A stretch of 33,801 nt of DNA from Gammaproteobacteria bacterium (GCA_012961165.1 DTZW01000115.1:1-33801); one strand, 5' to 3'. Counted from the first letter of the stretch, positions 23,528-32,766 are shown. Notes: generated by a model not told the origin, from the sequence alone. Program-made: numbers and translations.

Positions 23528-24016
23528 CTATATTCCTGATTCCCCATAGGTGTCTGATGGCCCAGGACCTTCTGGCCCCAACCTACCTTCGCCACCAAAA
23601 TGGCCTTTACCGGGTACATGGTTCACTTCCACACGAATACCGTCGGGATCTTCAAACAGGATCGAGTAATAACCCGGCGCAAAATGCGACCCGTCCTCAG
23701 GACCATGGATGATGTTGGCATCCACTTCTTTTTCGATAAAGGAGGAGATGGCATCAACATCTTCCTTCGTCCTGGCGCGAAAGCAAAAGTGGTGCAAGCC
23801 ACTGGTATCCTGGTCGAAGCCTACACTTTTCTTAGCTTCCGGCGCCTCTCGAATCAGAATGCCGGTTCGGCTGCCTATACAGTAAAGTGTCGTGTCATTC
23901 TTGATCAGGGTTTTCATTTCCAAGAAATGACACAGCTTCTCCCAAAAGGGCAGGCAGCGATCAATATCGTTGACGGTCATCTGGATATGCGCAATACCAT
24001 TTAACTCAACAGTCAT
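23528..24016 (-). CDS. VOC family protein (glyoxalase-like)
   Basis: 162 residues from ATG 24016; a GTG at 24019 directly abuts the upstream stop and is an alternative. A single VOC domain of two beta-alpha-beta-beta-beta units is clear: 'GIAHIQMTVNDIDRCLPFWE' starts unit 1 with a metal-ligand-type His, 'GLHHFCFRARTKEDVDAI' starts unit 2 with another, and 'FEDPDGIRVEV' ends it with a Glu in the usual ligand place. A metal-dependent enzyme is therefore likely, substrate unknown. Its C-terminal tail is Gly/Pro-rich. It is translated directly after the rhodanese gene, with almost no gap. Confidence 0.87.
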   Translation of the reverse strand: MTVELNGIAHIQMTVNDIDRCLPFWEKLCHFLEMKTLIKNDTTLYCIGSRTGILIREAPEAKKSVGFDQDTSGLHHFCFRARTKEDVDAISSFIEKEVDANIIHGPEDGSHFAPGYYSILFEDPDGIRVEVNHVPGKGHFGGEGRLGPEGPGPSDTYGESGI

Positions 24017-24019
24017 CAC

Positions 24020-24451
24020 CTAATCCTCTTTTGCAGGTCGCCGAATCCACCGGCTGTTTGCTGCAAAATCTTCTATAGCACCACCCGATTTACTCCACCC
24101 GTTAAAGCCCGGTTCCAGGTGAGCCACGTTTTTAAAGCCCATCGCTTTCAGGTCTCTCGCGGCATAGGCCGAACGCCCGCCGCCCGCACAAAAAGCCACG
24201 ATGCGGGCATCTTCCTTAAAATAGTCCCGGTAATAGGGGCTGGCCGGGCTCGCCCAGAACTCTATCATGCCCCTGGCTACATGCACTGCGCCAGGGATCG
24301 TCCCAAGCTCTACCAGCTCTTGAATTTCCCGAATATCGATCAGCAGCAGGCCCGGGTTCCCGGAAATTTCATCTTTCAGTTCATCAATCGAAAGGTTCTC
24401 GAGGTCTTGCTTGATTTCTTCTACTTCTGCAAAAATGTCAACAATCGCCAA
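24020..24451 (-). CDS. Rhodanese-like domain protein (single-domain sulfurtransferase)
   Basis: 143 residues. The domain shows 'LLIDIREIQELVELGTIPGA' (the family's DvRe...G-IpGA), 'GMIEFW', the active-site loop 'FCAGGGRS' with the catalytic Cys and a terminal Arg-Ser, and 'GFKNVAHLEPGFNGW'. Single-domain rhodaneses move sulfane sulfur from donors to thiols or cyanide. The start is TTG at 24451, preceded by AAGGA about nine bases upstream; no ATG is near. It forms a two-gene minus-strand unit with the VOC gene and is divergent from the MORN operon. Confidence 0.9.
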   Translation of the reverse strand: MAIVDIFAEVEEIKQDLENLSIDELKDEISGNPGLLLIDIREIQELVELGTIPGAVHVARGMIEFWASPASPYYRDYFKEDARIVAFCAGGGRSAYAARDLKAMGFKNVAHLEPGFNGWSKSGGAIEDFAANSRWIRRPAKED

Positions 24452-24559
24452 TTGAGAGTTCCTTTTAATATCAAAGTTTCAATCCCGCTATCATGGACAT
24501 TCGATTTTCATGTGTCCAGAGACGTTTATACCGGTTACTCACTGGCATAGAATGCCTTG

Positions 24560-25537
24560 ATGCTTCAGTACTTCGATCATTTTTCAATCTATCACTGGTT
24601 TTTCCTTGCGGTTGGAATAGGTATGACGACCGTGGGCTACTTCGTCAAACCTGACCAACCCATGACCCTCAAAACAGTAGCAGAAATAATCACAGAGCCT
24701 AGTTCCAAAAGCCCTCCTGCACCAATAGTCCGTGATGACATTTTTTACGACGGAATCTTTTCAGACGACCTGAATGGCAAGGGAACAATTACATGGCCAT
24801 CCCGACAGATCTACCGGGGGGATGTTCGCGGCGGCCTACCGCACGGCAAAGGCAATATGCTGTTTACGAATGGCAAAACCTATACCGGTGAGCTCAGCCT
24901 CGGAAAACTGCACGGCAAGGGTGAACTGCACTGGCCCGATGGCAGCTTTTATCGAGGCCAATTCATCAACAACGTCGTTGCCGGTCAGGGGGATTACACC
25001 TCAGCTGTCGGCGATCGATTCCAGGGGGAGTTTGCTGATGAAAAACCCCATGGTCGCGGCACCCTTACCATGAGCTCTGGTGACATCTATATGGGCGAAG
25101 TCCACTATGGCGTTATTGAGGGAAGTGGCGTTCTCGCCTTTGCTGATGGCAGTATCTACCAGGGCGAGTTTACTGCCGGACGCATGCGGGGCGCCGGTGA
25201 GCGAACCTGGCCTAACGGCAACACCTACCAGGGTCAGTTCCAGAACGACAATTTCCATGGATATGGGGTCGCTTACTTCGCAAACGGGGTCATTCATGAG
25301 GGTGGCTTTTCGGACGGCAAACCCGAGGGAGAAGGGAAACGAAAATGGCCTGATGGACGGGTCTATCGGGGCTACTGGGAAGACGGCCTTCGCCAGGGTA
25401 GCGGCACCATGACGTTTACAAATGGCGATAGATTTGAAGGGGAGTTCAGGGCTGACATGATGCATGGCCTGGGTCGCTGCTATTTTTCAGGTACCGTAAC
25501 ACCCTGTACTTTTTTCGAAAATGAACGCTTGGACTAA
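24560..25537 (+). CDS. MORN-repeat protein with N-terminal membrane anchor
   Basis: 325 residues. After a short hydrophobic segment ('HWFFLAVGIGMTTVGYFV', ~14-32) come 11 tandem MORN repeats of 23 residues (about 57-315), e.g. 'YTGELSLGKLHGKGELHWPD' and 'YQGEFTAGRMRGAGERTWPN'. MORN arrays form elongated beta-hairpin sheets that bind lipids or proteins; in bacteria their role is mostly unknown. With one membrane segment it is probably anchored in the inner membrane and projects from it. The next gene starts 3 bases after its stop and a GMC oxidase gene follows, so this is the first gene of a three-gene operon. Confidence 0.88.
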   Translation: MLQYFDHFSIYHWFFLAVGIGMTTVGYFVKPDQPMTLKTVAEIITEPSSKSPPAPIVRDDIFYDGIFSDDLNGKGTITWPSRQIYRGDVRGGLPHGKGNMLFTNGKTYTGELSLGKLHGKGELHWPDGSFYRGQFINNVVAGQGDYTSAVGDRFQGEFADEKPHGRGTLTMSSGDIYMGEVHYGVIEGSGVLAFADGSIYQGEFTAGRMRGAGERTWPNGNTYQGQFQNDNFHGYGVAYFANGVIHEGGFSDGKPEGEGKRKWPDGRVYRGYWEDGLRQGSGTMTFTNGDRFEGEFRADMMHGLGRCYFSGTVTPCTFFENERLD

Positions 25538-25540
25538 CTT

Positions 25541-26407
25541 ATGAAAATCGGCACTTTTTCTACCTTTATGTCACCCATCTGCACGCCGCAGATGATCGGT
25601 GAGTTTGCACAAAGTGCGGAGAGCATTGGGCTTGATTCACTCTGGATGGGCGAACATGTCGTCCTTTTCGACAAGACGGAATCCCCTTACCCAGGGTCGG
25701 CCACTGGCAAACTGCCCGTCCCAGAAGGTGGCGGGATGCTCGATACCGTTGCAACATTCGGTTACCTCGCAGCCTGCACCAAGACGTTACGTTTCGGCAC
25801 GGGCATCACCCTCTTACCGCAGCGTAACCCCGTCTATACTGCCAAAGAGTTTACAACGCTCGACTGGTTAACCCAGGGCCGTATCGATTTCGGCATCGGC
25901 GTGGGTTGGTGCAAGGAAGAAGTGATTGCCTGTGGTTACAACTTCAATGACCGAGGTAAGCGTTGTGATGAAATACTGCAAATGATGAAACAGTTATGGA
26001 CCGAACCGGTCGCCGAATTTCATGGTGAATTTTACGATCTTGCCCCTTGCCGCATGGATCCAAAGCCGGTCCAGAAGCCACACATCCCAATTATCGTTGG
26101 CGGCCACAGCAGTGCTGGTTTTCGCCGGGCAGCGAAATATGGCAACGGATGGTATGGCTTCCAGATGGATCTTGAAGCAACCGCACAGGTGACCCTGCAG
26201 CTGGACGCCGCCCTTGCCAAAGAAGGGCGCAATCGGGATGACTTCCAGTTGGTGATCACTCCGCCCTACCAGGTGACCGCTGACATGGTTAAGGGGTATG
26301 AAGATCTCGGCGTAGACCAGCTTATCGTCCATCTTGGCAGTCAGAAGGCACAGCGTATCTCCGCCAGGCTGGTTGAACTTGAATCGCTGATTGAGGCGGC
26401 TGCGTGA
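25541..26407 (+). CDS. LLM-class flavin (F420/FMN)-dependent oxidoreductase
   Basis: 288 residues with the luciferase-like TIM barrel: 'KIGTFSTFMSP' (strand 1), 'AESIGLDSLWMGEH' (typical helix-strand 2), 'LRFGTGITLLPQRNP' and 'GRIDFGIGVGWCKEE' (flavin/F420 phosphate region), then 'PHIPIIVGGHSSAGFRRAA'. The closest annotated group I recall is the TIGR03619 'probable F420-dependent oxidoreductase' family. Proteobacterial members may use FMN, since most proteobacteria lack F420. It has no signal peptide. It sits between the MORN and GMC genes with gaps of 3 and 1 bases, so the three are certainly one transcription unit. Confidence 0.88.
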   Translation: MKIGTFSTFMSPICTPQMIGEFAQSAESIGLDSLWMGEHVVLFDKTESPYPGSATGKLPVPEGGGMLDTVATFGYLAACTKTLRFGTGITLLPQRNPVYTAKEFTTLDWLTQGRIDFGIGVGWCKEEVIACGYNFNDRGKRCDEILQMMKQLWTEPVAEFHGEFYDLAPCRMDPKPVQKPHIPIIVGGHSSAGFRRAAKYGNGWYGFQMDLEATAQVTLQLDAALAKEGRNRDDFQLVITPPYQVTADMVKGYEDLGVDQLIVHLGSQKAQRISARLVELESLIEAAA

Positions 26408-26408
26408 C

Positions 26409-28025
26409 ATGACTACCTTCGATTATATTGTTGTTGGCGCCGGTACCGCGGGCTGCGTTCTGGCCAACCGGCTCACTGCTAATGGTAAATACAATGTCCT
26501 GCTGATTGAGGCAGGCAAGAAAGACAACTATTTTTGGATCAATATCCCGGTGGGTTATCTCTACACCATCAACAATCCCCGTACCGACTGGTGCTACGAA
26601 ATTGAGCCAGACCCTGGCCTGAACGGTCGGAGCATTGGCTACGCCAGAGGCAAGGTGCTGGGCGGGTGCTCTTCCATTAACGGCATGATCTACATGCGTG
26701 GCCAACGCGGTGACTATGATCACTGGGCACAATTAGGCAATCTTGGCTGGTCCTGGGATGACGTTTTACCCGTGTTCAAACATTCCGAGGACTATCAGCA
26801 TGGCGCCGATGAGTTTCATGGCGCAGGGGGTGAAATGCGCGTCGAGGAGCGCAGGGTTAACTGGGAAATTCTTGATGCGTGGCGCGACGCCGCAGCCGAT
26901 TCCGGCATTCCAAAGATCGCCGAGTTCAATCGCGGCGACAACTCAGGCAATGCCTACTTCCAGATGAACCAGCGCCGGGGTTCCAGGTGGAGCGCAACCA
27001 AGGCGTTCCTGGATCCGGCCAAGACAAGGCCCAACCTGACGATTCTGACCGAATCCCATGTCCAGAAACTACTGTTTGATCAGCTATCCGGCGAAAAAAG
27101 ATGTACCGGTATCCAGGTTCAAACAAAACGAGGCATTGAATCATTCGATGCAAGTCGCGAAGTATTGCTATCCGCGGGTTCCATCGGATCACCACAAATC
27201 CTGCAGCTTTCCGGCGTCGGTAACGGTGAGTTATTAAAGGAACGAGGTGTTATCCCCGCACATGAGCTTTCAGGCGTCGGTGAGAACCTGCAGGATCACC
27301 TGCAGGTACGAACGATTTACAAGGTGCACAATACGGTGACGCTCAACCAACGGATTAATTCCCTGTTTGGTCTGGCGGCGATGGGCATCGAGTACTTTCT
27401 GCTAAAGACCGGCCCGCTTACCATGCCGCCTTCACAGCTAGGTGCATTCGCCAAAAGTGATGCGAGCCAGCCGACGGCCAATATCGAGTGGCATGTCCAA
27501 CCTTTGTCTCTCGACAAGTTCGGCGATCCGCTACATAAGTACAACGCGATAACGCCATCCGTCTGCAATCTCAGACCCTCGAGCCGCGGGCATGTCCGTA
27601 TCAAATCGAATCGACCGGAGGACTACCCAGCCATTACTCTTAATTACCTGTCGACAGAAGAAGATCTGCAGGTCGCGGTGAGCGGGTTGAAGTACACACG
27701 AAAAATCATGGCCTCACCTGCACTCAGTAGGTTCAAGCCGGAAGAACTGAAACCCGGCGCGGATGTGGTGACTGATGCAGACCTGGAACGGGCCGCTCGC
27801 GACCTGGGAACGACCATCTTCCACCCGGTTGGCACCTGCAAAATGGGAAATGACCCCTTAGCGGTGGTGAATGACAGGCTGGAAGTTCATGGTATCCGGG
27901 GGTTAAGGGTTATCGATGCATCAGTGATGCCCACCATTACCTCAGGCAACACCAATGCACCGACGGTGATGATTGCTGAAAAAGGTGCGAAGTTCATCCT
28001 TGAGGATACTGTAAAGTCATCCTGA
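26409..28025 (+). CDS. GMC-family FAD oxidoreductase (choline/alcohol dehydrogenase-like)
   Basis: 538 residues. The FAD-binding 'VVGAGTAGCVLANRL' (8-22), GMC signature 1 'GKVLGGCSSINGMIYMRGQ', signature 2 'SAGSIGSPQILQLSG' and the C-terminal 'HPVGTCKMG' (catalytic His) with 'GNTNAPTVMIAEKGA' are all present, so the enzyme should be active. GMC dehydrogenases oxidise primary alcohols to aldehydes; substrates range from choline to polyethylene glycols and terpenoid alcohols. The chosen ATG lies one base after the LLM stop; the track's start inside the LLM gene is unlikely. Last gene of the MORN-LLM-GMC operon. Confidence 0.92.
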   Translation: MTTFDYIVVGAGTAGCVLANRLTANGKYNVLLIEAGKKDNYFWINIPVGYLYTINNPRTDWCYEIEPDPGLNGRSIGYARGKVLGGCSSINGMIYMRGQRGDYDHWAQLGNLGWSWDDVLPVFKHSEDYQHGADEFHGAGGEMRVEERRVNWEILDAWRDAAADSGIPKIAEFNRGDNSGNAYFQMNQRRGSRWSATKAFLDPAKTRPNLTILTESHVQKLLFDQLSGEKRCTGIQVQTKRGIESFDASREVLLSAGSIGSPQILQLSGVGNGELLKERGVIPAHELSGVGENLQDHLQVRTIYKVHNTVTLNQRINSLFGLAAMGIEYFLLKTGPLTMPPSQLGAFAKSDASQPTANIEWHVQPLSLDKFGDPLHKYNAITPSVCNLRPSSRGHVRIKSNRPEDYPAITLNYLSTEEDLQVAVSGLKYTRKIMASPALSRFKPEELKPGADVVTDADLERAARDLGTTIFHPVGTCKMGNDPLAVVNDRLEVHGIRGLRVIDASVMPTITSGNTNAPTVMIAEKGAKFILEDTVKSS

Positions 28026-28081
28026 CGGAGGCCACTCAGTCTTCTCGACAGTGGGGCAGAGATCTTGATTCTCGCCAGCAC

Positions 28082-28237
28082 GAGATTTCTCCGTTTCGCG
28101 CTAACCGCTCCAGTCGAAATAATGGGGGCGGCCTTTACCCTTTCTCCTGCCTACCCTCGAGTTTCCCTCGCAATGGTCTGCAGGTCCAACATAGGATGAC
28201 GGAGTGTCGTCATCTCGACCGCAGCGGAGAGATCTCT
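28082..28237. repeat. REP-like imperfect inverted repeat between convergent genes
   Basis: The sequence gtcatctcgaccgcagcgg-agagatctc at 28208-28237 has a decayed inverted partner at 28082-28121 (gagatttctccgtttcgcg... cagtcgaaat). This motif type ('GTCATCTCGAC...GGAGAGATC') occurs as an interspersed, palindromic intergenic repeat in many bacterial genomes. Here it lies between the ends of the GMC and SDR genes, the normal place for such elements, and may help terminate transcription. Confidence 0.6.
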
Positions 28238-28240
28238 CTT

Positions 28241-29071
28241 TTAGCCACCAAGCCCAGTCAGCTCTGCGCTGACATCCCAAAGTTTCTTACACAGCGATCC
28301 ATCATCTGCCTGGGAGGAATAATCCGTCAGTTCACATTGGTCATAATATTTGCCGTTGGTCTCAGCCAGCGCCGGGTCACTCGCCAGCATAATGTTGGTC
28401 AGCGCACCCTTTTCCGGAGAGATAAAAATCATTCCGATAATTTTGCGAAGCAGCCATGGCAGGTCGCGCAGAATATCCGTTGAAACCGCGCCCGGGTGCA
28501 GGACGTTAGATGTAACACCCGTACCTTCCAGTTGCCTGGCAAGTTCTATCCCAAACAGCACGTTTGCCAGCTTGGAACCATTGTACGCAGACTGGCTGTT
28601 GTATTTTTCATAGCCTTTGAAAACATCGAAATCAATCTCGCCAGCTTTATGTAACTTGGACGACACTGTCACTACCCGCGCCGGCGCACTTACCTTCAGA
28701 CAATCCAGCAACAGATTGGTGAGCAGAAAATGACTCAGGTGATTCACCCCCATTTGCATCTCGAAACCGTCAACGGTAATTCTCTGTTTTGGCGGAAAAA
28801 CCCCGGCATTGTTAATCAACACATCTAAACGGTCATATCGGCCCAGGAAGTTGGCCGCAAGGTTACGCACACTTCCAAGGTTATCGAGTTCAACTGGCAG
28901 GTTGATGGCCTGCGTCGACGCGCCTGCATTGATCACCTTCAGCGCAGCAGTCGTCTTGGCGGTATCCCTGCATGCAAGGACAACTTCCGCACCCTGCTTT
29001 GCCAATTCTCTTGCGGTAACTATTCCAATGCCACTATTGCCGCCGGTGATTAAAACTCGCTTACCTTCCAT
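28241..29071 (-). CDS. Short-chain dehydrogenase/reductase (retinol dehydrogenase-like)
   Basis: 276 residues, a classical SDR. The cofactor motif 'TGGNSGIG' is at 9-16, 'NNAG' follows strand 4, the catalytic Ser lies in 'VVTVSSKLH' and the YxxxK pair in 'YNGSKLAN'. The basic residue in 'ACRDTAK' after strand 2 favours NADP(H). The extended 'NVLHPGAVSTDIL' and late hydrophobic stretch resemble retinol-dehydrogenase/WWOX-type SDRs that act on lipophilic alcohols or ketones. The ATG is preceded by GGAGCGCGGAG. It lies 24 bases after the MFS gene in the same direction, as last member of the MOSC / MFS / SDR operon. Confidence 0.9.
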   Translation of the reverse strand: MEGKRVLITGGNSGIGIVTARELAKQGAEVVLACRDTAKTTAALKVINAGASTQAINLPVELDNLGSVRNLAANFLGRYDRLDVLINNAGVFPPKQRITVDGFEMQMGVNHLSHFLLTNLLLDCLKVSAPARVVTVSSKLHKAGEIDFDVFKGYEKYNSQSAYNGSKLANVLFGIELARQLEGTGVTSNVLHPGAVSTDILRDLPWLLRKIIGMIFISPEKGALTNIMLASDPALAETNGKYYDQCELTDYSSQADDGSLCKKLWDVSAELTGLGG

Positions 29072-29095
29072 CTCCGCGCTCCTGTCTATTGCTGG

Positions 29096-30316
29096 TTAGG
29101 TTTCAACCTTTACTGTAACCGGTTGACGTTTTACATCGTAGAGGCTCGTTGCCAGGTACAGGTAGGCAATGATCAACAGCATGCCGAGACCTGGCACCAA
29201 TACTGCGTTTCGAACACCCATGTATTCAACCAACACCCCGATAATAGCAGAACCGATCGGCATACCACCCATCATGCCAAGCGTGAAAACACTCAGGATT
29301 CTCGCCCGATGGGTCGGTGGTGAAGCTTCCTGCACGATGGCTCGCGACAGGGTCATGGAGATACCGCCGCACATACCCCAGACGTAGATCACCCCATAGA
29401 ACGCGAGCTCAGAGAGCTCAAAGTACAGGCAGGACACCACCAGCGCACTGAACCACCCTCCCAGGATCAGTGCCCGGCCCGGCCGTGCAATCCCTCCCCG
29501 GTGCATCACAAATAAAATAATGGTGCACATCCCCAACATGTTTGACGCATAGGCCATGGCGATACCACTCGCGCCGCCGCCAAAAATATCACGCACCATC
29601 AACGGCAGGATGACCATATAAGAAGAAGCAAAGAAAAGGCCGATACCAAAGATCAGGATAATCGCTGGCCGTATTTTCTCGGACTGCCAGGCAACCAGCA
29701 GACCCGCCTTGATATTCTCGAGCGGAGACTCGTGTGCGGTATCACCAGGCTCTACAGGCATGGCAGGCAGGCGGTGGGTCGTAACGGCAGAACACATCAT
29801 GAAGAACGACATGAAACAGAGGACCCCAATCGGCCCCATCACATCTGCGCTGGAACCAATCGCAAAGCCAAGAATCTGGATGCCAAACTGTACGCCAATG
29901 ACCAGGGTAACAACCCCCTGCACGTTTTCACCGGCGACCCGGTTAAGCATGGCATCCCGCGCCGGTTGGGCGAAAGCGCCTAAGCAACCTGCAAGAACCA
30001 CCCAGCAAAGCAGGAGTTCGTAGCTCACTATGTCCACATAGAAAAAAACGGCAACAATCAGTGGCGGCACAGCCAGCAATGACGCCAGTAAGACTGACAA
30101 CCTGCGCTGGTCGACCCGGTCACCCAGCCAGCCACCAAACAGGACCAGGAACAACATTGGCAAGGGTCCTGCCATCTGCGCGATCCCCACCTTGATCGGT
30201 GACTCCTGCAGATAAACGGCAATCAACCAGGGAAAAAGCACCGCCTGGATCCCTCCCGGCACCAGGTAAAAGGCGGTACTGCCCAGGTACCATTTCAAAT
30301 CATGGGTTAACTTCAT
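29096..30316 (-). CDS. MFS transporter (MFS_3/EntS-like)
   Basis: 406 residues, about 12 hydrophobic segments. 'FGGWLGDRVDQRRLSVLLA' is motif A between segments 2 and 3, 'GAFAQPARDAMLNRV' matches the segment 4/5 motif of the MFS_3 (enterobactin-exporter-like) group, and the cytoplasmic loop in the middle ('PVEPGDTAHESPLENI') is typical. These carriers usually export small molecules. Its ATG overlaps the stop of the upstream MOSC gene (ATGA), so translation is coupled. The combination MOSC/MFS/SDR does not by itself reveal a substrate. Confidence 0.88.
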   Translation of the reverse strand: MKLTHDLKWYLGSTAFYLVPGGIQAVLFPWLIAVYLQESPIKVGIAQMAGPLPMLFLVLFGGWLGDRVDQRRLSVLLASLLAVPPLIVAVFFYVDIVSYELLLCWVVLAGCLGAFAQPARDAMLNRVAGENVQGVVTLVIGVQFGIQILGFAIGSSADVMGPIGVLCFMSFFMMCSAVTTHRLPAMPVEPGDTAHESPLENIKAGLLVAWQSEKIRPAIILIFGIGLFFASSYMVILPLMVRDIFGGGASGIAMAYASNMLGMCTIILFVMHRGGIARPGRALILGGWFSALVVSCLYFELSELAFYGVIYVWGMCGGISMTLSRAIVQEASPPTHRARILSVFTLGMMGGMPIGSAIIGVLVEYMGVRNAVLVPGLGMLLIIAYLYLATSLYDVKRQPVTVKVET

Positions 30317-30948
30317 GGGCTGGCAGCCATCTTCCTGGAGAAATCCCGCCGGGTTCGCTCGTCAATGGGCGCCGCAAGATATCGCCCGAGTTGATCCGCA
30401 CTCAGTTTGCTGTGCGCATCTTTGAAGAATGTCTGTAATGGAATTCGGTCACCGTCGTAAGGCCGGTGAGCTAATTCATCTCCTGCCTGCACATCACCCG
30501 TCTCGAGCACCCTGCAGTAGGCACCAGATCGTCCGGCCTTCATGAATTTTTTAGCAAACTGTTTGTCACCCATCCGTGAGGCAAGGGTGCTGCAAGGAAT
30601 ACGCGGCGCACTTACCTGAAGGGTCACCGATTCAGAAAACAGAACATCACCAACACATATCCCACACAAATCCTGTCCGGAGGTAGTAAAGTTCTCGCCA
30701 AACGTTCCGGCAGGAACGTCCTGACCCAGCGCCTCTGCCCACCAGGCGTAGTCCTCGACGCTATAAAGGTAGATGGCCTGGTCTGGTCCCCCATGGTGTT
30801 TCCTATCGCAGATCGCATCGCCCGGCAACCCGAGCTCGCACACAGCAATCGGCCCTTCAGACAGTTCCTTGAAGATGCCTGTCTCGCGTTTCCTGCCGTT
30901 AACCGTCAGCAGAGTACGAGACCCAATATTGATTTGTTCGATGCGCAC
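30313..30948 (-). CDS. MOSC-domain protein (YiiM-like)
   Basis: 211 residues from GTG at 30948, preceded by TGGAGTGG; this gives 'MRIEQINIGSRTLLTVNGRK', while the longer track start adds a 32-residue segment with no domain character. The MOSC core is clear: 'DRKHHGGPDQAIYLYSVEDY', 'AGTFGENFTTSG' and 'SAPRIPCSTLASRMG' with the conserved Cys, followed by the helical '3-alpha' C-terminus ('FFKDAHSKLSADQLGRYLAA'). YiiM-type proteins use molybdenum cofactor to reduce N-hydroxylated compounds. First gene of the minus-strand operon and divergent from aceA. Confidence 0.88.
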   Translation of the reverse strand: MRIEQINIGSRTLLTVNGRKRETGIFKELSEGPIAVCELGLPGDAICDRKHHGGPDQAIYLYSVEDYAWWAEALGQDVPAGTFGENFTTSGQDLCGICVGDVLFSESVTLQVSAPRIPCSTLASRMGDKQFAKKFMKAGRSGAYCRVLETGDVQAGDELAHRPYDGDRIPLQTFFKDAHSKLSADQLGRYLAAPIDERTRRDFSRKMAASP

Positions 30949-31119
30949 AGCGCCACTCCAACATACTGATTGATGATGCTTAGTATGCACTTTTGAGCAG
31001 AATGCCGGATCATGTTTCATCGATGAAAAATTGGAATGTAACACTGTCCAATTATTCCATTATTTGATCCGCCTGCTGCTGATACATTGCCCGCTCAAAT
31101 AACCGAACGAGGACAGGAC

Positions 31120-32713
31120 ATGTCTGCTTACCTGAAGGAAATAGAATCCGTAGAAAGACTACGCGAGGCACAGGGTGAAGCCTGGAACGGGATCAACCCG
31201 GAGTCCGCAGTACGAATGAAGTGGCAAAACCGCTTCAAGACCGGCCTCGATATCGCGCAACACACAGCGAATGTCATGCGAAAAGACATGGCAGAATACG
31301 ATGCAGACTCTTCAAAGTACACCCAGTCACTGGGTTGCTGGCATGGTTTTGTCGCCCAGCAGAAAGCGATTGCCATCAAGCGCCATCGCGGCACGCTGGA
31401 TAAGAAATACGTTTACTTGTCTGGCTGGATGGTAGCCGCACTAAGATCCAAGTTTGGTCCCCTTCCTGACCAGTCTATGCACGAAAAGACAGCTGTACCG
31501 AGCCTTATCTCAGAAATCTACACGTTCCTGAAGCAGGCCGATGCGGTAGAACTGGAGCGCGTATTTGCGGCACTGGATGACGCCCGCGAAAATGGCGGTG
31601 ACGTAACAGCCCTACTCAAACAAATTGATGAGTTTGAGACACGTGGTGCCTATTATCGCGGATATCGACGCCGGTTTCGGTAACGAAGAAGCCACCTACC
31701 TGCTGGCCAAGCAGATGATTGAAGCGGGCGCCTGTGCTATCCAGATCGAAAACCAGGTCTCTGAAGTGAAACAGTGTGGCCACCAGGCCGGCAAGGTGAC
31801 GGTTCCACACGAAATATTCCTGGCCAAGATCAACGCTGTTCGTTACGCCTTCCTGGAGCTCGGTATCGACAACGGTATTATCGTTGCCCGTACTGACTCT
31901 CTTGGTGCAGGCCTGACCCAGATGGTGCCTGTCTCTAAAGAGCCAGGCGACCTCGCCGCACAGTACAACAGTTTCCTTGAAACAAAGCCTGTTCACGACA
32001 TCAGCGAACTGCTGGAAAATGACATCACCATCCACCAGGGCGGCAACCTGGTGAAGCCAGTGAGACTGGATAACGGCCTGTATGCTTTCCGTGAGGGCAC
32101 TGGTGTTGATCGTGTCGTTCTCGACTGTATCACCAGTCTGCGTCATGGCGCTGACCTTCTCTGGATTGAAACCGAGAAGCCGAACGTCGCCCAAATCGCA
32201 GAGATGGTAAACAAGGTTCGTGAAACAATTCCTGATGCCAAGCTGGTTTATAACAACTCTCCTTCTTTCAACTGGACTATGAAATTCCGCGAACAGGTTC
32301 TGGAAGAGTGGACGGCAAAGGGCAAAGACGTTTCAGCTTACCCAACAGATGGCCAGGGCCTGATGGCGGAAAGCCTGGATGATACCGAGCTGGCCCAGGA
32401 AGCAGATCGATTGATCCAGTCTTTCCAGGCAGATGCGGCTCGTGACGCGGGTATTTTCCATCATCTGATCACTCTGCCAACTTACCATGAGACAGCGCTG
32501 GGTGTGGATACGCTGTCTGAGGGCTACTTCGGTGATGAAGCGATGCTTGCCTACGTGAAGGGTGTACAGCGCACAGAAATCCGTCGCCAGATGAACGTGG
32601 TCAAGCACCAGGAAATGGCTGGTACGACCATGGGTGACCACCATAAGGAATACTTTGCGGGTGAGAACGCGCTCCTTGCGGGTGGTAAAGACAACACGAT
32701 GAGTCAGTTCTAG
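31120..32713 (+). pseudogene. aceA: Isocitrate lyase (long form), split by a 2-nt deletion
   Basis: Isocitrate lyase cleaves isocitrate to glyoxylate and succinate in the glyoxylate shunt. Two overlapping ORFs in different frames together give the complete ~530-residue form (Pseudomonas-type). The first (from ATG 31120, ribosome-binding site AGGACAGGA) runs from 'MSAYLKEIESVERLREAQGE' to 'EIDEFET'-like sequence and then derails; the second continues with 'HVVPIIADIDAGFGNEEATY', the catalytic 'KQCGH', 'YNNSPSFNW' and the end 'GGKDNTMSQF'. At 31639-31642 the sequence gagACACgtg would be restored by two extra bases (ACACAC), giving FETHVVP. Everything else looks intact, so either a very recent mutation or a sequencing error. 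If real, translation stops at 31683 and the catalytic part is lost. Confidence 0.9.
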
Positions 32714-32766
32714 ATTTTGATTCAAGTGAGTGGTTAAGGGTAGAGAGCCTTCTCTTCCAAATTTAG

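Noticed and set aside
31087-31683. Programmed frameshift in isocitrate lyase.
   Set aside because: No slippery heptamer at the junction, and known homologues are in one frame; a 2-nt deletion or sequencing error is simpler.
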